Source of the DNA: Pelagibacteraceae bacterium AG-422-N09 | GTDB taxonomy: Bacteria > Pseudomonadota > Alphaproteobacteria > Pelagibacterales > AG-422-B15 | Reading direction: 5' to 3' | Length of the DNA: 43,170 nt | Assembly: GCA_003213515.1 (NCBI GenBank) | Contig: QCMV01000012.1 | Location: forward strand, 1 to 43,170 | Part shown: positions 14,583 to 22,619 of the stretch, in pieces | How positions within the stretch are numbered: position 1 is the first letter of the stretch | Layout of the letters: every line of letters begins with the position of its first letter | Notes under the pieces: model-generated | Told to the model about the DNA's origin: nothing | Database searches by the model: none | The model's input: the letters and a program-made list of their open reading frames with translations, nothing else | Made by a program: the position numbers and the translations under genes

Positions 14583-15446
14583 ATGGCTTTACCTAAATAT
14601 ACTGAAACAAGATACAGGGTCTGGCACTACTCATACATTATTATTTGTACCGCAGTATTCTTTTTTCTAATTGCTCCACTATTCGTTATCATTCCACTTT
14701 CATTTAATGCAGAGCAATACATTCATTTCTCTGATGGAATGCTAGCTCTTCAACCTGAAGCATTCTCGCTTAGATGGTATGAAGACATGGTATATGGTAC
14801 CAAAAATCCATGGGGAATAGCTGCCCGCAACAGCATTTATTATGCCTTTTTCGCAACTATAGGTGCTACAGTTTTAGGGACTGTTGCTGCCCTTGGGCTT
14901 AGCAGTCGTTACATGCCTTACAAACAATTAATCATGAGTATATTAATTTCGCCGATGATTATTCCACTAATTATTTCTGGCTCAGCTATCTTTTTTTCAC
15001 TTGCAAAATTAGGATTAGCTGCAACTTTTCCTGGTATTGTCATTGCTCATATTATCTTAGGTACACCGTTTGTTGTTATAACAGTTACTGCAACCTTAAG
15101 CGGATTTGATGATAGTATTACGCGTGCAGCTTCAAGTCTCGGCAGCACACCAACTAATACTTTTTTTAAGATTACATTACCTCTAATAACACCAGGTATA
15201 ATCTCTGGTGCTTTATTTGCTTTTGTAACTTCTTTTGATGAAATCGTTGTAATTCTTTTCGTAGCTGGAGGAGACAGAAATCTTACAACTATCCCACTTC
15301 AAATGTGGACTGGTTTAAGAGAACAGCTCAGCCCAACGATCATGGCTGTTGCTACATGCTTAATTGTGCTTTCAACATTAATCCTGATTGTGACTGAGTT
15401 GTTAAGGAGAAGATCTGAGAGGATAAGAGGGATTTCAGCTCAATAA
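14583..15446 (+). CDS. potC: Polyamine-type ABC permease (PotC-like)
   Basis: The second channel subunit of the importer, 287 residues from ATG 14583. It has six predicted membrane helices, beginning HYSYIIICTAVFFFLIAPLFVIIPLSF. The periplasmic segment FSLRWYEDMVYG follows, and the EAA-loop RAASSLGSTPTNTFFKITLPLITPGIISG contacts the PotA ATPase. Frame is intact. An upstream TTG at 14574 would overlap the potB stop; the ATG one base after that stop is the better start and suggests coupled translation. If potB is truly dead, this subunit would lack its partner. Downstream, 25 bases separate it from the convergent isomerase-like gene, with no clear terminator. Confidence 0.92.
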   Translation: MALPKYTETRYRVWHYSYIIICTAVFFFLIAPLFVIIPLSFNAEQYIHFSDGMLALQPEAFSLRWYEDMVYGTKNPWGIAARNSIYYAFFATIGATVLGTVAALGLSSRYMPYKQLIMSILISPMIIPLIISGSAIFFSLAKLGLAATFPGIVIAHIILGTPFVVITVTATLSGFDDSITRAASSLGSTPTNTFFKITLPLITPGIISGALFAFVTSFDEIVVILFVAGGDRNLTTIPLQMWTGLREQLSPTIMAVATCLIVLSTLILIVTELLRRRSERIRGISAQ

Positions 15447-15471
15447 AAGTTAAGACAATTTGTTAAATATA

Positions 15472-16110
15472 CTATAACTCAAGTCCATCTTTTTTTAATG
15501 CTCTTAAAAGATCATTAAATCGGTCTTGCCCAAAGAAAAACTTGTCTTTATAGACTGTTAGTGGAACTCCATGATGACCTGCTTCTAATTGTTCCCTTTG
15601 GTTTAATTTTATTTCATCAATCAAACTTTGCTCAGCCTCAGTTCGTTTTTTTTCAATATCAATATGATTTAATCCTAATTTTGATGATGACTCAGAAATT
15701 GAGTCATCAGAATTCCAATTCTTCATGCCACTCCAAATTTTGCTTGAAACTTCTACGGCAAAATCAAGTTGTCTATCTTTTTCTATTGCCTGACAGTAAT
15801 GACATAATTTAAATATACGTGGCTGATCATCAGAAATTTTACCAGTTAGCATATTTTGTTTTATTGGATCTGGATTTGGTTTTTTAAATACCATGCCTAG
15901 TTTTTTTGCCTGTAAAAAATAATCAAATCGTTTTAGAAGAAAATATGTAAATAAGTTCTTACCTTTAAAGAATTCTGGTTCTCTTATTGCTAACGGATAG
16001 ACTTGTTTAAAATTTATATCAACACCGTATTTATCTCTTAACAAAACGATACGCGGTAGTATTAAATAAGAATATGGACTTCTAAAGGAGAAATATAAAT
16101 CTACTTTCAT
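15472..16110 (-). CDS. DsbA-fold 2-hydroxychromene-2-carboxylate isomerase / kappa-GST family protein
   Basis: The 212-residue protein opens with MKVDLYFSFRSPYSYL, the thioredoxin-fold start of this family with a Ser in place of the Cys pair. It ends with GHHGVPLTVYKDKFFFGQDRFNDLL, where GVP supplies the cis-proline at the glutathione site. Known members isomerise hydroxychromene carboxylate in naphthalene breakdown with glutathione, or are kappa GSTs. The actual substrate here is unknown. Its start overlaps the stop of the upstream GST-like gene by 4 bp. It is the last gene of a leftward run of six that starts at 19662, which suggests a glutathione-dependent catabolic or detoxifying step. 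Confidence 0.8.
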   Translation of the reverse strand: MKVDLYFSFRSPYSYLILPRIVLLRDKYGVDINFKQVYPLAIREPEFFKGKNLFTYFLLKRFDYFLQAKKLGMVFKKPNPDPIKQNMLTGKISDDQPRIFKLCHYCQAIEKDRQLDFAVEVSSKIWSGMKNWNSDDSISESSSKLGLNHIDIEKKRTEAEQSLIDEIKLNQREQLEAGHHGVPLTVYKDKFFFGQDRFNDLLRALKKDGLEL

Positions 16111-17150
16111 ACCTCAAATATTAACCTTTCACATCCAGTGTCTTCAAGAAGATCATTTACTTTTTTTTGATCATTATCTTCAAGCATTTTGTATTCTTCG
16201 TTAAGCCACTTTAAACACTTTGCCTGGTAAGGAAATGATTTTTGTTTCCACAGACATCCATCAATCTCTGTTTGCCATTCTTTATCTCCATTTTCTATTG
16301 CTTTAGCGTTTGCTAGCTGTGCGGGCATATAACCCTTACCGATTTCTGCAAGTAACTCCTTTACCGTTGACGGTAAAGTATCAATTGATCCCCATTGTTC
16401 ATCATCTACCTCAATACCAGATTGATCTTCAATTAAACCAACCCACGCGACTGTCCTAAGAGATACTTCATGACAAATTTCTCTTGGCGTGGGATCAAAG
16501 TTTACAAGTTGAGACAGTTGACCATACATTGCAAAATCGCTTGATGAGGGTCTATTGCTTATCAAATAAGGTGTTGATGTGAAATGTTTCTCAAGTATAC
16601 CCAATAAACGTCTGAAACTTGCATCTATGATAGGAGCTGTGTCGTTGTTGGAACCCACTACCCATAACCTATCTATCTGCCTTTTGCTTATCATTCCCTT
16701 TAAATTATCTAGCATTTCATTTGGTATCATTCCTACGGTTTGAAGAGGTAAAATTGTTCCTGCATTTTCAGCATCTTTTTGATCATGCCATCTATAATGA
16801 AACATATATTTCGTCCCCCACTCATCAGCAAAATCTTCAATTAAATAATTTATAAACGCAAGTGCAGGATCAGATGGGATAGTACTTCGCTCACTAACCT
16901 CTTTATCAATCCTTCTTATTAACGGAGTCGAGTCAGTTACAGCTTTTAAATTTCCATTTTCATCAGGTAGGATAAATGTTGGCAGTAATCCAGGCTTGGG
17001 CTTTTCAATACCCTCTTGATCAAGATATTTTGAAGGGTCTCCCCAAATCATTTTATGAGGAATACGTTTATACCTAAGATATGAGAGCATCTTACGTGTA
17101 TAGGGTGAGCCCACACCGCCAAGAACAACTAATGGATTTGGTAAACTCAT
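16107..17150 (-). CDS. Glutathione S-transferase-like protein, 347 residues
   Basis: The N-terminal thioredoxin-like domain (LVVLGGVGSPYTRKMLSYLRYKRIPHKMI, then LLPTFILPDENGNLKAVTDSTPLIRRID) carries the SPYTRK active-site start and the DSTPLI glutathione-gamma-glutamyl site. The helical C-terminal part is longer than in ordinary GSTs of about 210-230 residues. It includes SSDFAMYGQLSQLVNFDPTP, the usual position of the conserved N-capping Asp. A good AGGAGA ribosome site precedes the ATG. It lies 10 bp after the next GST gene and overlaps the isomerase gene by 4 bp, so it is in the same operon. The substrate is unknown. Confidence 0.78.
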   Translation of the reverse strand: MSLPNPLVVLGGVGSPYTRKMLSYLRYKRIPHKMIWGDPSKYLDQEGIEKPKPGLLPTFILPDENGNLKAVTDSTPLIRRIDKEVSERSTIPSDPALAFINYLIEDFADEWGTKYMFHYRWHDQKDAENAGTILPLQTVGMIPNEMLDNLKGMISKRQIDRLWVVGSNNDTAPIIDASFRRLLGILEKHFTSTPYLISNRPSSSDFAMYGQLSQLVNFDPTPREICHEVSLRTVAWVGLIEDQSGIEVDDEQWGSIDTLPSTVKELLAEIGKGYMPAQLANAKAIENGDKEWQTEIDGCLWKQKSFPYQAKCLKWLNEEYKMLEDNDQKKVNDLLEDTGCERLIFEV

Positions 17151-17160
17151 CTTTATTCTC

Positions 17161-17847
17161 CTACTTCTGAATTATTTTTGAACCGGTATTGGTTAGATCT
17201 TTTGACTGTTTCATATTTCTCATCAACTCCATAATATCAATTGGTACTGCAACACCTTTTTTGCAAGCCGGTCTATCTTCCATCATCTGCATCCATCTTT
17301 TTACACCTTCAAGACCGTCGATATTCACACCTGACCATTTATATGTTCTTACCCAACACCAATTTGCAATATCAGCTATACTAAAATCATCGGCGAGAAA
17401 CTCATTATCTTTTAAACGTGTCTCCATAACTTCAAACAAGCGTCTTCCTTCGTTTTGATAACGGTCAATTGCTGGCTGTAATTTTTCACCAGGCCAATAA
17501 CGAAAGAAAACATTGGCCTGCCCCATCATCGGACCAATTCCTCCCATTTGAAACATTAACCACTGAATAACTTTTGAACGTGCAATTGACTCTGTAGGTA
17601 GTAGTTTGCCTGCTTTCTCAGCTAAATAAATTAGTTGTGCACCACTTTCCATTATTGAAAGGTTATCATTTTCAGTATCAACTATTACTGGGATACGCCC
17701 ATTAGGATTCATTGCTAAAAATTCAGGCTTCTTTTGATCACCAGCTTGTAAATTCACAACATGAACATTGTAAGGTATTTCTAGCTCCTCGAGAGCTACT
17801 GAAATCTTATATCCATTTGGTGTAGGTGAAGTATATAATTCAATCAT
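17161..17847 (-). CDS. Glutathione S-transferase, YfcG/YghU (nu) type
   Basis: From Met at 17847 the protein has 228 residues and opens [28 protein letters not shown] is the active-site motif of YfcG/YghU-type GSTs, which act as glutathione-dependent disulfide reductases or peroxidases. [11 protein letters not shown] (cis-Pro) and [15 protein letters not shown] (glutathione binding) follow. Then comes a helical domain with [17 protein letters not shown]. The frame extends to 17865, but Met 17847 matches the family start and gives an 8-bp overlap with the preceding stop. Cytoplasmic. The setting in a leftward glutathione-enzyme operon supports a detoxification or degradation role. Confidence 0.88.
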   Translation of the reverse strand: MIELYTSPTPNGYKISVALEELEIPYNVHVVNLQAGDQKKPEFLAMNPNGRIPVIVDTENDNLSIMESGAQLIYLAEKAGKLLPTESIARSKVIQWLMFQMGGIGPMMGQANVFFRYWPGEKLQPAIDRYQNEGRRLFEVMETRLKDNEFLADDFSIADIANWCWVRTYKWSGVNIDGLEGVKRWMQMMEDRPACKKGVAVPIDIMELMRNMKQSKDLTNTGSKIIQK

Positions 17848-18262
17848 TAATTTCTTTTGTTTCAATGTTTAATTGGCCTGCTAATCCTGCTTCGCGGTGC
17901 TGATAAGCTTCAAGATATTCTGGGTCACTGGGCATCATATTTTCACCCATAATTTTTCTTGAAGGCCATTTTGCAATAGCAACAACGTCCCATAATTCCT
18001 CAACTTTACCGACCGCTAAACGTTTTACATCTGTATGCAAAACTAATTCTCCACCAATTTCCTTTAGATGTTTATCCATGAACTCAGCATAAATTGTGTA
18101 AGCTTCTCTTCCGGTTAGGTTGGTTTCTCTTCCGTCTTTATATTCCGCTTTCTCTTTAAACTTGAGAAGATTGAGCATGAATATTGGCTCATTGTCATCC
18201 GTATTCTCAAAAAAACCTTTCATTTGTTCTCTGTTTGGAAAAACACGATTTTCTACTTTCAT
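17840..18262 (-). CDS. DUF1330-type protein
   Basis: The 140-residue soluble protein contains [31 protein letters not shown] and [16 protein letters not shown]. These are the pattern of DUF1330, a small ferredoxin-like dimeric alpha/beta barrel fold related to NIPSNAP and ABM proteins. Members occur in degradation operons, but no reaction is established for this one. It overlaps the 4-TM gene before it by 4 bp (ATGA) and the GST start after it by 8 bp, so it is translated in the same message. A role as a small monooxygenase-like or binding protein is possible and unproven. Confidence 0.78.
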   Translation of the reverse strand: MKVENRVFPNREQMKGFFENTDDNEPIFMLNLLKFKEKAEYKDGRETNLTGREAYTIYAEFMDKHLKEIGGELVLHTDVKRLAVGKVEELWDVVAIAKWPSRKIMGENMMPSDPEYLEAYQHREAGLAGQLNIETKEIND

Positions 18263-18732
18263 TTCTGTTTCCTTTCAATGGTCGAGATAAAAAACATTAA
18301 AAGTGTAACAAATAACATGACACTTGTCCCAACTAAACCTCCTGGGGCAGTTGAAGTGAGATAATCCTGATCTAAATTATGCATCGTCATCGTTATAATT
18401 CTTAATATATTTTCGGATACGAAAACTAGCCAGGCTAATGATAAAAGGCTTTTATATTTTATCAGAATTATAATTGATATAAAAAGTACTACGATCTGTG
18501 ATCCACCCCATAAAGAACCTATAAGATAAATTACACTATTAGGATTTAAATTATTAACCTCTGGAAAAATAATAATTGAAGCAATTGAATTTAAACCAGC
18601 ATCTTGAGCGAACATGTGGGTAAACGATCTGAACGCTACTAATGCGAGATACAAATAAAAAAACCAAAGTGCAAATTTTAAACCCTGATAATTGTTGTTT
18701 GCTTCCGTGGGAAAAAGGTTGATAAATTTCAT
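18259..18732 (-). CDS. Small integral membrane protein (about 4 TM), unknown
   Basis: I do not recognise the family. The 157-residue protein has hydrophobic segments at about 18-40, 67-90, 95-115 and 132-152, with little soluble sequence. The ATG directly follows the stop of the flavoprotein gene upstream and its end overlaps the DUF1330 start by 4 bp. A similar-sized 4-TM protein is found in the divergent operon at 21172. A transporter, quinone-linked or structural role cannot be told apart by sequence. Confidence 0.65.
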   Translation of the reverse strand: MKFINLFPTEANNNYQGLKFALWFFYLYLALVAFRSFTHMFAQDAGLNSIASIIIFPEVNNLNPNSVIYLIGSLWGGSQIVVLFISIIILIKYKSLLSLAWLVFVSENILRIITMTMHNLDQDYLTSTAPGGLVGTSVMLFVTLLMFFISTIERKQK

Positions 18733-19662
18733 TTAATTAGCAAAATTGTGATTTCCCATTTTTTTACACACTTCATTAAACTGTAAAATGGTTTCATTGA
18801 TAATTTCTTCAACACCTTTGATCTCATCAATTAAGCCCATCGATTGCCCTGCCAATGCTGGAGCTGCGTTCATGTCACCCTCAAAATAAAGTTTCTTAAT
18901 ACCAAACATTGCTGACATATCCATTTCACCCTTTTCATAAATACCGTGAGTGAAGTCAGTTTTAATTGCACGAACGCAAGGTTTAGATTTTTTATTTAAT
19001 ATGTAAGTTCCTTGTTCGTCTGAATCTAAAATTGCTCGCTTGTAATTTTGATGAACCGGACTCTCTTTAGATGACACAAACCTAGTCCCCATTTGTATTC
19101 CCTCAGCTCCTGCTGCAAATGCTGCGGCCATTCCTATGCCATCAACTATACCTCCAGCCGCAACCATCGGTATATCAGAATGCTTTCTAATAGACTGCAA
19201 TAATACGAAAAGTCCAACTTCTTCAGGATTTTTAAATCCGCCCCCCTCAGTCCCTTCAACTACTAAGCCATCCACACCAGCTTTTATCGCTTTTAGCGCG
19301 CCTGCCAAACTTGGTACAGCATGAAAGACTTTAATGCCTGCATCTTTTAAAATGTGAATATATTTTGCTGGATCACCAGCAGATGTAGTTACAAATTTTA
19401 CTTTCTCTTCGATAACCAAATTGATCATACTTTCATCACGTAAAAAAAGAATTGGAAGATTCACACCAAAGGGTCGATTGGTGAGTGTACTCATTTTTTT
19501 GATTTCCTGCTTACACTCCTCAAGCTCACCTGATGAAGTTTCAATAATTCCAAACCCTCCAGCATTAGAAACCGCTGAAGCTAATGCACTTCTTGCAATC
19601 CATCCCATTGGGGCCTGTATAATTGGATATTTAGAACCAAGTATTTCTGTAATTCTATTCAC
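18733..19662 (-). CDS. Nitronate monooxygenase / 2-nitropropane dioxygenase family flavoprotein with His replaced
   Basis: The 309-residue TIM barrel shows FMN-family blocks PIIQAPMGWIARSALASAVSNAGGFGII, VEGTEGGGF, IPMVAAGGIVDGIGMAAAFAAGAEGIQMGTRF and the late GDMNAAPALAGQSMGLI. Nitronate monooxygenases and FabK-type reductases usually have a catalytic His in the EAGGH motif; here the place is Phe (EGGGF). So it may be a different FMN-dependent oxidoreductase. The start codon is GTG at 19662, and the first half of the leader is a palindrome shared with the divergent TetR gene. It is first in the leftward six-gene operon and therefore probably TetR-controlled. Confidence 0.83.
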   Translation of the reverse strand: MNRITEILGSKYPIIQAPMGWIARSALASAVSNAGGFGIIETSSGELEECKQEIKKMSTLTNRPFGVNLPILFLRDESMINLVIEEKVKFVTTSAGDPAKYIHILKDAGIKVFHAVPSLAGALKAIKAGVDGLVVEGTEGGGFKNPEEVGLFVLLQSIRKHSDIPMVAAGGIVDGIGMAAAFAAGAEGIQMGTRFVSSKESPVHQNYKRAILDSDEQGTYILNKKSKPCVRAIKTDFTHGIYEKGEMDMSAMFGIKKLYFEGDMNAAPALAGQSMGLIDEIKGVEEIINETILQFNEVCKKMGNHNFAN

Positions 19663-19691
19663 GAATTTTATATTTTTAATAAAGCCTAAAG

Positions 19692-19714
19692 TATTGACAT
19701 AAACACTGTCAATA
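19692..19714. promoter_or_regulatory. Palindromic operator candidate between TetR and the leftward operon
   Basis: TATTGACA (19692-19699) and TGTCAATA (19707-19714) are perfect 8-bp arms with a 7-base spacer, typical in size for a TetR-family operator. Each arm contains TTGACA on its own strand, the -35 consensus, so the palindrome could place a -35 box for each direction and be blocked by a bound repressor. Confidence 0.65.
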
Positions 19715-19730
19715 GATAATTTTTATCTAT
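19712..19730. promoter_or_regulatory. Second palindrome overlapping the tetR start codon
   Basis: ATAGATAA (19712-19719), TTT, TTATCTAT (19723-19730) is a perfect inverted repeat. It overlaps the first palindrome by three bases and covers the first two bases of the ATG at 19729. It may be a second operator or an mRNA hairpin hiding the start. Confidence 0.5.
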
Positions 19731-20316
19731 GGTAATTACACCAATTGTTAACGATGGACGCATCAACAGAAGTAAAACAACATTAAATAAAATTGTTGCA
19801 GCCACTATTACTTTATTAAGAAAAAATAACAACGGTCAAATACCAACCGCTCAGGAAATTGCTGTAAAATCTGGAGTTGGAATAAGAACTGTTTTTAGGC
19901 ACATTGACGATATGGAAGGATTAATTGAGGAGGTAAATCGTCGTTATCTAAACGATCTTGAGAGCTATATTGCAAAAAATAATCCAAAACAAAACAGCAA
20001 AGATCAGAGAATTGAACATATAATTAAAGAGCGTTTTTATTTATATAATACATACCAGCACGTATTTAATTTAACTATTACAAGTTTAAATAATTCTAAT
20101 GCAATAAGAACTGGATTTATAAAATTTAATTATATTTTGAGAAAGAGATTCGAAGATTTAATACCTGAAATTAAAATGATTAACAAAGATAAACAAAATC
20201 TTATTGATACCCTAATTTCATACGCAGCATGGTTTCGTATGACCAAATTTAATAATACGAAAGAAGAAAGACTTATTGAAGAGTTAAAGTTACTATTTTT
20301 AATGAAACTTAAGTAA
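19729..20316 (+). CDS. TetR-family transcriptional regulator
   Basis: The 195-residue protein has a TetR N-terminal domain: LNKIVAATITLLRKNNNGQIPTAQEIAVKSGVGIRTVFRHIDDMEGLIEEV, with the helix-turn-helix at about residues 40-60. The rest is a helical ligand-binding and dimerisation region without a recognisable signature. The ATG lies inside a palindrome at the edge of a second palindrome shared with the divergent flavoprotein gene. That fits autoregulation and control of both operons. The next gene follows after 7 bp. The inducer is unknown; since both flanking operons hold oxidative or detoxifying enzymes, an organic small molecule is likely. Confidence 0.85.
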   Translation: MVITPIVNDGRINRSKTTLNKIVAATITLLRKNNNGQIPTAQEIAVKSGVGIRTVFRHIDDMEGLIEEVNRRYLNDLESYIAKNNPKQNSKDQRIEHIIKERFYLYNTYQHVFNLTITSLNNSNAIRTGFIKFNYILRKRFEDLIPEIKMINKDKQNLIDTLISYAAWFRMTKFNNTKEERLIEELKLLFLMKLK

Positions 20317-20323
20317 GAAAATT

Positions 20324-21175
20324 ATGTATCAATCAACAGTTAGAAAAACTTTATTATCTCTAATTTTTATCGTCATTACAGTAATTATTCTTTTGCCATA
20401 TATTCTTAAAAACTTGGGTTTACATCCAGACTATGAGGGAAATACATTTGATTTATCTGGAAAAAAAGCTCTTATAATTGCAACAAGTCATGGGGTTTTA
20501 AATTATCCAGGAGAGTCATCTGGTAAACCCTCGGGTCTCGCAAGTTCTGAATTAACTGCTCCCTATTTCGAATTTATAGATGCTAACATAAGTGTTGATA
20601 TTGCAAGTATCAAAGGTGGAAAAATTCCAGTGGATCCACAAACAACATCATATTTCGTTAGGTCTTCATCTGATAAAAGATTTTATAAGGATACTGAGGC
20701 GGTAAACAAACTGAACAATTCAATCAATATTAATGAAATAGATTTTTCTGTGTATGATATTGTATTTCTTGCTGGTGGATGGGGAGCTGCATATGACTTG
20801 GGCTTTTCAGATACCTTAGCTGCAGGAATTTCTAAAGCATATTACTCAGGGAGTATTATAGGTGCAATTTGCCATGGTCCATTGGGGTTAATTAATTCAA
20901 AAGATAAAAACGGCAACATTCTCATTGCTGGAAGGAAAATGACTGGTGTAACTGACAAACAAGTTAAAGAACTTAATATAACAATGACACCGTTACATCC
21001 AGAAGAAGAATTAAAAAAAGCAGGCGCATTGTTTGAAGCTAAAACCAAATTTCTTGACCAGTTTGCTTATCACGTAGTTATTGATGATGAAAAACGATTT
21101 GTAACTGGCCAAAATCAAAATTCAGGCCATGAAACAGCGCAAAGAATTATGGAAATAATAGAGGAGTCATCATGA
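20324..21175 (+). CDS. Membrane-anchored DJ-1/PfpI family protein
   Basis: The 283-residue protein begins with one hydrophobic segment (about 9-30, positively charged N side), predicting an anchor with the body in the periplasm. The body has the class I glutamine amidotransferase-like fold. It shows ALIIATSHGVLN, a Glu in SSELTAPYFEF (E76), IVFLAGGWGAA and the nucleophile elbow GAICHGPLGLI (C183-H184). Relatives are glyoxalase III/chaperones (Hsp31), amidases or isocyanide hydratases; which applies is unclear. Most are cytoplasmic, so the anchor is unusual. Its stop overlaps the next start by 4 bp (ATGA), placing it in the rightward TetR-linked operon. Confidence 0.83.
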   Translation: MYQSTVRKTLLSLIFIVITVIILLPYILKNLGLHPDYEGNTFDLSGKKALIIATSHGVLNYPGESSGKPSGLASSELTAPYFEFIDANISVDIASIKGGKIPVDPQTTSYFVRSSSDKRFYKDTEAVNKLNNSININEIDFSVYDIVFLAGGWGAAYDLGFSDTLAAGISKAYYSGSIIGAICHGPLGLINSKDKNGNILIAGRKMTGVTDKQVKELNITMTPLHPEEELKKAGALFEAKTKFLDQFAYHVVIDDEKRFVTGQNQNSGHETAQRIMEIIEESS

Positions 21176-21549
21176 ATAAATTTTTAATTATTCTAAATAC
21201 AATAAACGGATTTATATTTATTGTGCTAGGTCTTGTTTGGATAATATCCCCTTACGATGCTGGAGCAAATTTTGGTATATTAGTAATTCCAGAAGGATTA
21301 GGTCGAAGCAGTCTGATTGGCGATGTTGGTAGTTATTTCTTTTGCATTGGTTTGATGATGATACTTGCAGCTTATACTCTAAAAAATATTTGGTTTTATG
21401 CTCCTGCAATGCTTTTAAGTGTTACAGCAATATTTAGAATTATATCGTGGGCAGCACATGATGCAACTTTTGCAACACAATTTATTATTATTGAAATTGT
21501 TCTTGTTGCAATATTGCTTATTACATCCAGAAAGGTTTCTGGTAATTAA
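21172..21549 (+). CDS. Small 4-TM membrane protein, DUF4345-like
   Basis: The 125-residue protein is almost wholly hydrophobic with about four helices (5-25, 50-70, 73-93, 98-118) and a short loop FGILVIPEGLGRSSLIGDVG. The size and the GLGR loop recall DUF4345-type proteins, but I am not sure. It overlaps the DJ-1-like gene by 4 bp and is followed 3 bp later by the MBL-fold gene. No function can be given; its position between anchored periplasmic enzymes suggests a membrane partner. Confidence 0.65.
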   Translation: MNKFLIILNTINGFIFIVLGLVWIISPYDAGANFGILVIPEGLGRSSLIGDVGSYFFCIGLMMILAAYTLKNIWFYAPAMLLSVTAIFRIISWAAHDATFATQFIIIEIVLVAILLITSRKVSGN

Positions 21550-21551
21550 CT

Positions 21552-22619
21552 ATGAGGAAAATCTATTATTTCTTAATAGTTGCAATCTTAATATTTGTTG
21601 TTGGGTTCTTTGGAATAAGAAATACATCAGTTCAAAATTTCTTTATCGACTTAATTTTTGAATCTCAGTTAAATAATCAAGATAAATTAGTTACCTTTGA
21701 AGGTGATTATATTATTGGACTTGTCTGTGGATCACGAGGTCCATTACCTGGTAAAGGAAGAGCAGAGCCATGTATTATGATCAAAACTCCAGACCATATG
21801 TTTATTGTGGATACTGGAGATGGAAGTAGGCAAAATCTAATAAATTGGCAGATAGATCTTGGTAATTTAGATGCCGTATTGTTTACTCACCTGCATTCAG
21901 ACCATATTTCTGATTTGGCTGATTTTCATCTTTATTCATGGGTAACTCAAAATAGAGAGGGAAAACTTCCTGTTTATGGACCAGAGGGAACACAATTAGT
22001 TACAGAGGGCATAACAAGGGCTTACGAGCTTGATTATGAATGGAGAACGCTGCATCATGGAGAGGAAGTAGCTCCATCTGATATTGCTGGCTTTGATACA
22101 AAAATAATAGATTTAAATAATCCAGTTATTTTTGATGATGGCAGTCTGAAGATAACGGCATTTGAAGTTGAACATCTGCCAGTTTATCCCTCAATGGGAT
22201 TTCGCTTTGATTATAAAGGAAGATCAATCGTAATTAGTGGGGATACGGATTACAGTACAAATTTGATTGAACAATCAAAAAATGCTGACTTACTTTTTCA
22301 TGATGCATTGTCATATAATATGATAGGTAGAGCTGAAGATATATCAGAGATTATACAACCTCAACTTTCAAGAGTTTTTTATGATATTCAGGGATATCAC
22401 GCCTCACCTGTTGAAGCTGCGCAAGCCGCAAATGAAGCAAATGTAAAAGAGTTGATTTTTTATCACCTAATACCAGCTCCCGATAGTTTTATTGCTAAAA
22501 TAATTTTCGTAAAAGGGGTAAGCGAAGTTCGACCTGATAACTGGACATTAGCTGATGATGGTACTATAGCAATTTTACCAGTTAATTCAGAGGATATTAC
22601 AATTACAAATATCGAATAA
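21552..22619 (+). CDS. Membrane-anchored metallo-beta-lactamase-fold hydrolase
   Basis: The 355-residue protein has an N-terminal hydrophobic anchor (about 5-22), predicting a periplasmic catalytic domain. Zinc ligands are visible: HLHSDH (H113, H115, D117, H118), H208 in VEHLPVYPSMGFRF, D231 in VISGDTD and H305 in FYHLIPAP. The GFRFDYKGRSIVISGDT block is typical of the RNase Z/arylsulfatase (AtsA)-like branch rather than of beta-lactamases. Since a true sulfatase follows with a one-base overlap, an ester or sulfate-ester hydrolase is an attractive guess, but the substrate is unproven. Confidence 0.83.
   Translation: MRKIYYFLIVAILIFVVGFFGIRNTSVQNFFIDLIFESQLNNQDKLVTFEGDYIIGLVCGSRGPLPGKGRAEPCIMIKTPDHMFIVDTGDGSRQNLINWQIDLGNLDAVLFTHLHSDHISDLADFHLYSWVTQNREGKLPVYGPEGTQLVTEGITRAYELDYEWRTLHHGEEVAPSDIAGFDTKIIDLNNPVIFDDGSLKITAFEVEHLPVYPSMGFRFDYKGRSIVISGDTDYSTNLIEQSKNADLLFHDALSYNMIGRAEDISEIIQPQLSRVFYDIQGYHASPVEAAQAANEANVKELIFYHLIPAPDSFIAKIIFVKGVSEVRPDNWTLADDGTIAILPVNSEDITITNIE

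Noticed and set aside
15561-15812. Open frames antisense to real genes (for example here, 426-704 and 38494-38943)
   Set aside because: They lie entirely, or almost entirely, opposite genes with clear family motifs, lack ribosome sites and have no recognisable protein pattern.
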